In this document: piece after piece, positions 21,336 through 23,580 of the stretch | How positions within the stretch are numbered: position 1 is the stretch's first letter | Layout: each line of letters starts with the position of its first letter | The notes under the pieces: model-generated | Seen by the model: only the letters and a program-made list of their open reading frames with translations | The model's database searches: none | What the model was told of the DNA's origin: nothing | Source of the DNA: Bacillota bacterium | GTDB lineage: Bacteria; Bacillota; Clostridia; Lachnospirales; Lachnospiraceae | Length of the DNA: 23,580 nt | Assembly: GCA_023411225.1 (NCBI GenBank) | Contig: JAEYPA010000184.1 | Location: 1 to 23,580 of the forward strand | Direction: 5' to 3' | Position numbers and translations under genes: made by a program

Positions 21336-22757
21336 ATGAAAAAAAAGACAAAAATTATTTGTACCATTGGACCTTCATCAAGTTCTCCGGAGCAATTAAA
21401 GCAATTGATTGAAAACGGTATGGATATAGCCAGATTGAATTTTTCTCATGGTACACATGAATCTCACTTAGAAACTATAAATACTATTAAAAAAGTAAGA
21501 GAAGAAATGGGTGTACCTATTGCAATCTTGCTTGATACAAAGGGTCCTGAGATTCGTACTAAATTACTAGAAAACGACGAAAAGGTAGAGTTAGTTTCTG
21601 GACAAACATTTACATTAACAACAAAAGATATTATAGGAAATAAAGATATTGTTGCAGTTACCTATGATCAGATTACCTCTGATGTGGTAGTAGGCAATAC
21701 AATATTGATTGATGATGGTTTAATTGAATTAAACGTTCAAAAGGTTACAGAAACAGATGTTGTTTGTCAGGTTATTAATGGTGGATTCCTAAGTAACCGA
21801 AAAGGTGTTAATATTCCTCGAGTTAGTATTAAGTTACCTGCAATTACAGAAAAAGACAGAGAAGATATTATCTTCGGTATAAATGCTGGTGTCGATTTTA
21901 TTGCCGCATCCTTTGTAAGAAATGCAGATGCAGTAAAAGAAATCAAAGACATTTTAAAAGATTGTAATTCTGATATTGCTATTATCTCTAAGATTGAAAA
22001 TGAAGAGGGAATACAGAATATTGATTCAATTATTGAAGAATCAGATGGAATTATGGTAGCTCGTGGTGATTTAGGAGTAGAGGTCCCAATTGAAGCCATT
22101 CCAAGAATGCAAAAGGATATTATAAAAAAGTGTAATAATGCATTTAAACCAGTTATTACGGCAACACAGATGTTAGATTCCATGATTCGGAATCCAAGAC
22201 CAACAAGAGCTGAAATTACTGACGTTGCCAATGCAATTTATGATGGAACCGATGCAATTATGCTGTCTGGTGAAACTGCCATGGGCAGATACCCAGTAGA
22301 AGCTGTTAATATGATGGCAAAAATTGCAAAGGAAACAGAGGATAATTTAGATTACGAGGCATTAATAGAGACCAGAGCAGGACTTCGTTCTAAGGGTATT
22401 TCCAGTGCTATCTGTTATTCTTCTGTAACTACAGCACGTACTCTAAATTCTAAGGTAATTGTAGCCTCAAGTATTTCAGGATTTACCACAAGAATATTAT
22501 CAAAGTTTCGCCCAGAAGCTCAAATTGTTGGCTTATCTCCAATTGAGAGAACAAGACGTAAGATGCAGATTCTTTGGGGTGTTACTCCAGTTCATGCTAA
22601 TGAAGTAAACGATACGGATAATCTACTAGATGAGGCCGTGAAAACAGCAGTAAGCTTAGGATATTTAAAAAAGAATGATACAGTAGTACTGACTGCCGGA
22701 GTTCCCACCGGAAAAACAGGTGTTACTAATATGATAAAAGTTGTAGAAGTTGATTAA
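21336..22757 (+). CDS. pyk: Pyruvate kinase
   Basis: Pyruvate kinase transfers phosphate from phosphoenolpyruvate to ADP in the last step of glycolysis. The 473-aa product starts at ATG 21336 with TGGAGGGA just upstream; an in-frame TTG at 21324 overlaps that site. The N-terminal barrel begins with KTKIICTIGPSS and carries Arg33, Asn35 and Ser37 (ARLNFSHG) for substrate and K+ binding. LLDTKGPEIRT follows. The active-site lysine lies in IISKIENEEGI, followed by MVARGDLGVEVP for Mg2+ binding, and PRPTRAEITDVANAIYDGTD. The C-terminal domain (about 355-473) is complete. It lacks the extra PEP-utiliser-like C-terminal domain found in Bacillus enzymes. The gene is in a single unit with a hairpin after it; no phosphofructokinase gene is adjacent. 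Confidence 0.97.
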   Translation: MKKKTKIICTIGPSSSSPEQLKQLIENGMDIARLNFSHGTHESHLETINTIKKVREEMGVPIAILLDTKGPEIRTKLLENDEKVELVSGQTFTLTTKDIIGNKDIVAVTYDQITSDVVVGNTILIDDGLIELNVQKVTETDVVCQVINGGFLSNRKGVNIPRVSIKLPAITEKDREDIIFGINAGVDFIAASFVRNADAVKEIKDILKDCNSDIAIISKIENEEGIQNIDSIIEESDGIMVARGDLGVEVPIEAIPRMQKDIIKKCNNAFKPVITATQMLDSMIRNPRPTRAEITDVANAIYDGTDAIMLSGETAMGRYPVEAVNMMAKIAKETEDNLDYEALIETRAGLRSKGISSAICYSSVTTARTLNSKVIVASSISGFTTRILSKFRPEAQIVGLSPIERTRRKMQILWGVTPVHANEVNDTDNLLDEAVKTAVSLGYLKKNDTVVLTAGVPTGKTGVTNMIKVVEVD

Positions 22758-22762
22758 TACTG

Positions 22763-22791
22763 GTGCCTGGAAACAAATTGTTTCCAGGTGC
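22763..22791 (+). terminator. Hairpin after pyk
   Basis: CCTGGAAACA (22766-22775) pairs perfectly with TGTTTCCAGG (22779-22788), with G-U extension outside. The tail (CTTTACATATTT) is only partly T-rich, so termination may be incomplete. Confidence 0.65.
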
Positions 22792-22853
22792 TTTACATAT
22801 TTACGAATAATAGGTAGAATTATTCTTGGATTATGTAAAAACGAGGTGAAAAG

Positions 22854-23580
22854 ATGATATATATTAATTTAATAGCAATACTCTCAGTCATAGCCTTTTA
22901 TCTTGTATACCAACGATATATTCAAACAGGATATATTGGAAACTATGGAAGCAATCAATTACTTACAAATAAGTATAAAATACGAACCGTTATTTTATGT
23001 TGCTTTTTGATAAAATTACTTACCTCTGCAATATATTTTGGTTTTGATACAGATATGAACTGTTTCTACGTGTGGTCAAAGGCAGCGGTAGAGAATGGCT
23101 TCCATAATTTTTATAATCAATCCTTTGCAGATTATCCCCCTGGATATATCTACATTCTTTATATTATAGGTGTTATTATTAAGTTATTTAATATTTCTTA
23201 CGACTCTATTCTGACACCAGTTATTATTAAATCTCCAGCCATTTTTTGTGATGTTATGGCAGGATACCTGATTTATAAGATTGCCAGAAAACGATTTAAA
23301 GAAACCTCAGCCATTACTTTTGCATTCCTTTATGTATTTAACCCAGCCGTATATATTAATTCCTCTATATGGGGACAAGTAGACAGTGTTCATACCTTAT
23401 TTGCTCTGTACATGCTATATGCCTTAACGGAAGAGAAGTACTCTCATGCGATTATGTCTTTTGCTATTGGAGTATTAATAAAGCCTCAAACTGCTTTTTT
23501 CTTCCCAATCTTATGTTTTGTATGCTTTAAAGGAGCTTTTCTTGAGAAGGTGGACGGACGATACTCATTCAAATTGAATT
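22854..23580 (+). CDS. GT-C fold mannosyltransferase-like membrane protein (3' end outside window)
   Basis: An open frame starts at ATG 22854 (GAGGTG 5 nt upstream) and runs 242 codons to the window edge without a stop, so it is partial. The N-terminal helix is followed by a first loop with an acidic pair, FGFDTDMNCFYVWS (62-75; Asp65, Asp67), the usual place of the catalytic acid in GT-C enzymes. YPPGYIYILY (94-103) and NPAVYINSSIWGQVDS (163-178) follow; both are typical of the Gpi18/PIG-M-like mannosyltransferase group. Such enzymes use a lipid-linked sugar on the outer face of the membrane to glycosylate proteins, lipids or wall polymers. The acceptor cannot be told. Multiple helices continue to the end of the visible part. 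Confidence 0.85.
   Translation, partial: MIYINLIAILSVIAFYLVYQRYIQTGYIGNYGSNQLLTNKYKIRTVILCCFLIKLLTSAIYFGFDTDMNCFYVWSKAAVENGFHNFYNQSFADYPPGYIYILYIIGVIIKLFNISYDSILTPVIIKSPAIFCDVMAGYLIYKIARKRFKETSAITFAFLYVFNPAVYINSSIWGQVDSVHTLFALYMLYALTEEKYSHAIMSFAIGVLIKPQTAFFFPILCFVCFKGAFLEKVDGRYSFKLN

Noticed and set aside
21767..22231. Minus-strand 154-codon ORF
   Set aside because: It lies fully inside the pyruvate kinase gene, whose motifs are complete on the plus strand.
1..23580. CRISPR arrays, insertion sequences, prophage genes, tRNA or rRNA genes
   Set aside because: No regularly spaced direct repeats, transposase or integrase motifs, or cloverleaf/rRNA sequence were recognised anywhere in the window.

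Overview
The window looks like chromosomal DNA of a low-GC, Gram-positive, motile and probably spore-forming anaerobe. The best guess is a Lachnospiraceae member (Clostridium cluster XIVa, Lachnoclostridium phytofermentans-like). This rests on AT-rich codon use, strong AGGAGG-type ribosome binding sites, many intrinsic terminators, a giant clostridial-type acyl-CoA dehydratase activase, CheV, and a LysM/proline-rich protein without a signal peptide. The species assignment is inference; no rRNA or tRNA gene was seen.

Layout. 1-2465: a self-contained drug-export-type cassette. It holds a TetR regulator, an ABC ATPase, an ABC-2 permease broken by a frameshift in a T7 run, and a 59-aa two-helix protein, all between two terminators. 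2629-4183: a Gfo/Idh/MocA oxidoreductase translationally coupled to an unknown single-pass membrane protein. 4293-6517: an OmpR-type response regulator and its sensor kinase. 6684-7833: a lipoprotein with a Thr/Pro repeat linker, followed by a small PH-like protein. 7993-8907: a CheV chemotaxis coupling protein with a TTG start and a sigma-D-like promoter. 8987-11113: a 708-aa zinc-ribbon/acidic/single-TM protein of unknown function. 11257-12632: hisH and hisF, the two subunits of imidazole glycerol phosphate synthase, without other his genes in view. 12750-13638: a nitroreductase divergent from a HxlR regulator that has lost its central part. 13775-18010 (minus strand): a 1411-aa double-activase protein. 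18253-18849: the LysM-Pro-LysM protein. 18911-20156: a consensus promoter, a long leader with a small ORF, and a CorA-type transporter. 20318-21214: a rhomboid-like membrane protein without a catalytic serine motif and with a Cys/His tail. 21336-22757: pyruvate kinase. 22854 to the window end: the start of a GT-C mannosyltransferase-like protein.

Most transcription units are short (one to four genes) and bounded by clear hairpins, so the region reads as a chain of independent units rather than one system. I did not find a convincing new multi-gene system. The most interesting points are two apparently decaying or frameshifted genes (the ABC permease and the HxlR regulator), the 708-aa protein with four 12-residue acidic repeats, the probable rhomboid pseudoprotease, the sigma-D-like promoter of cheV, and the consensus promoter with a 275-nt leader ahead of corA.
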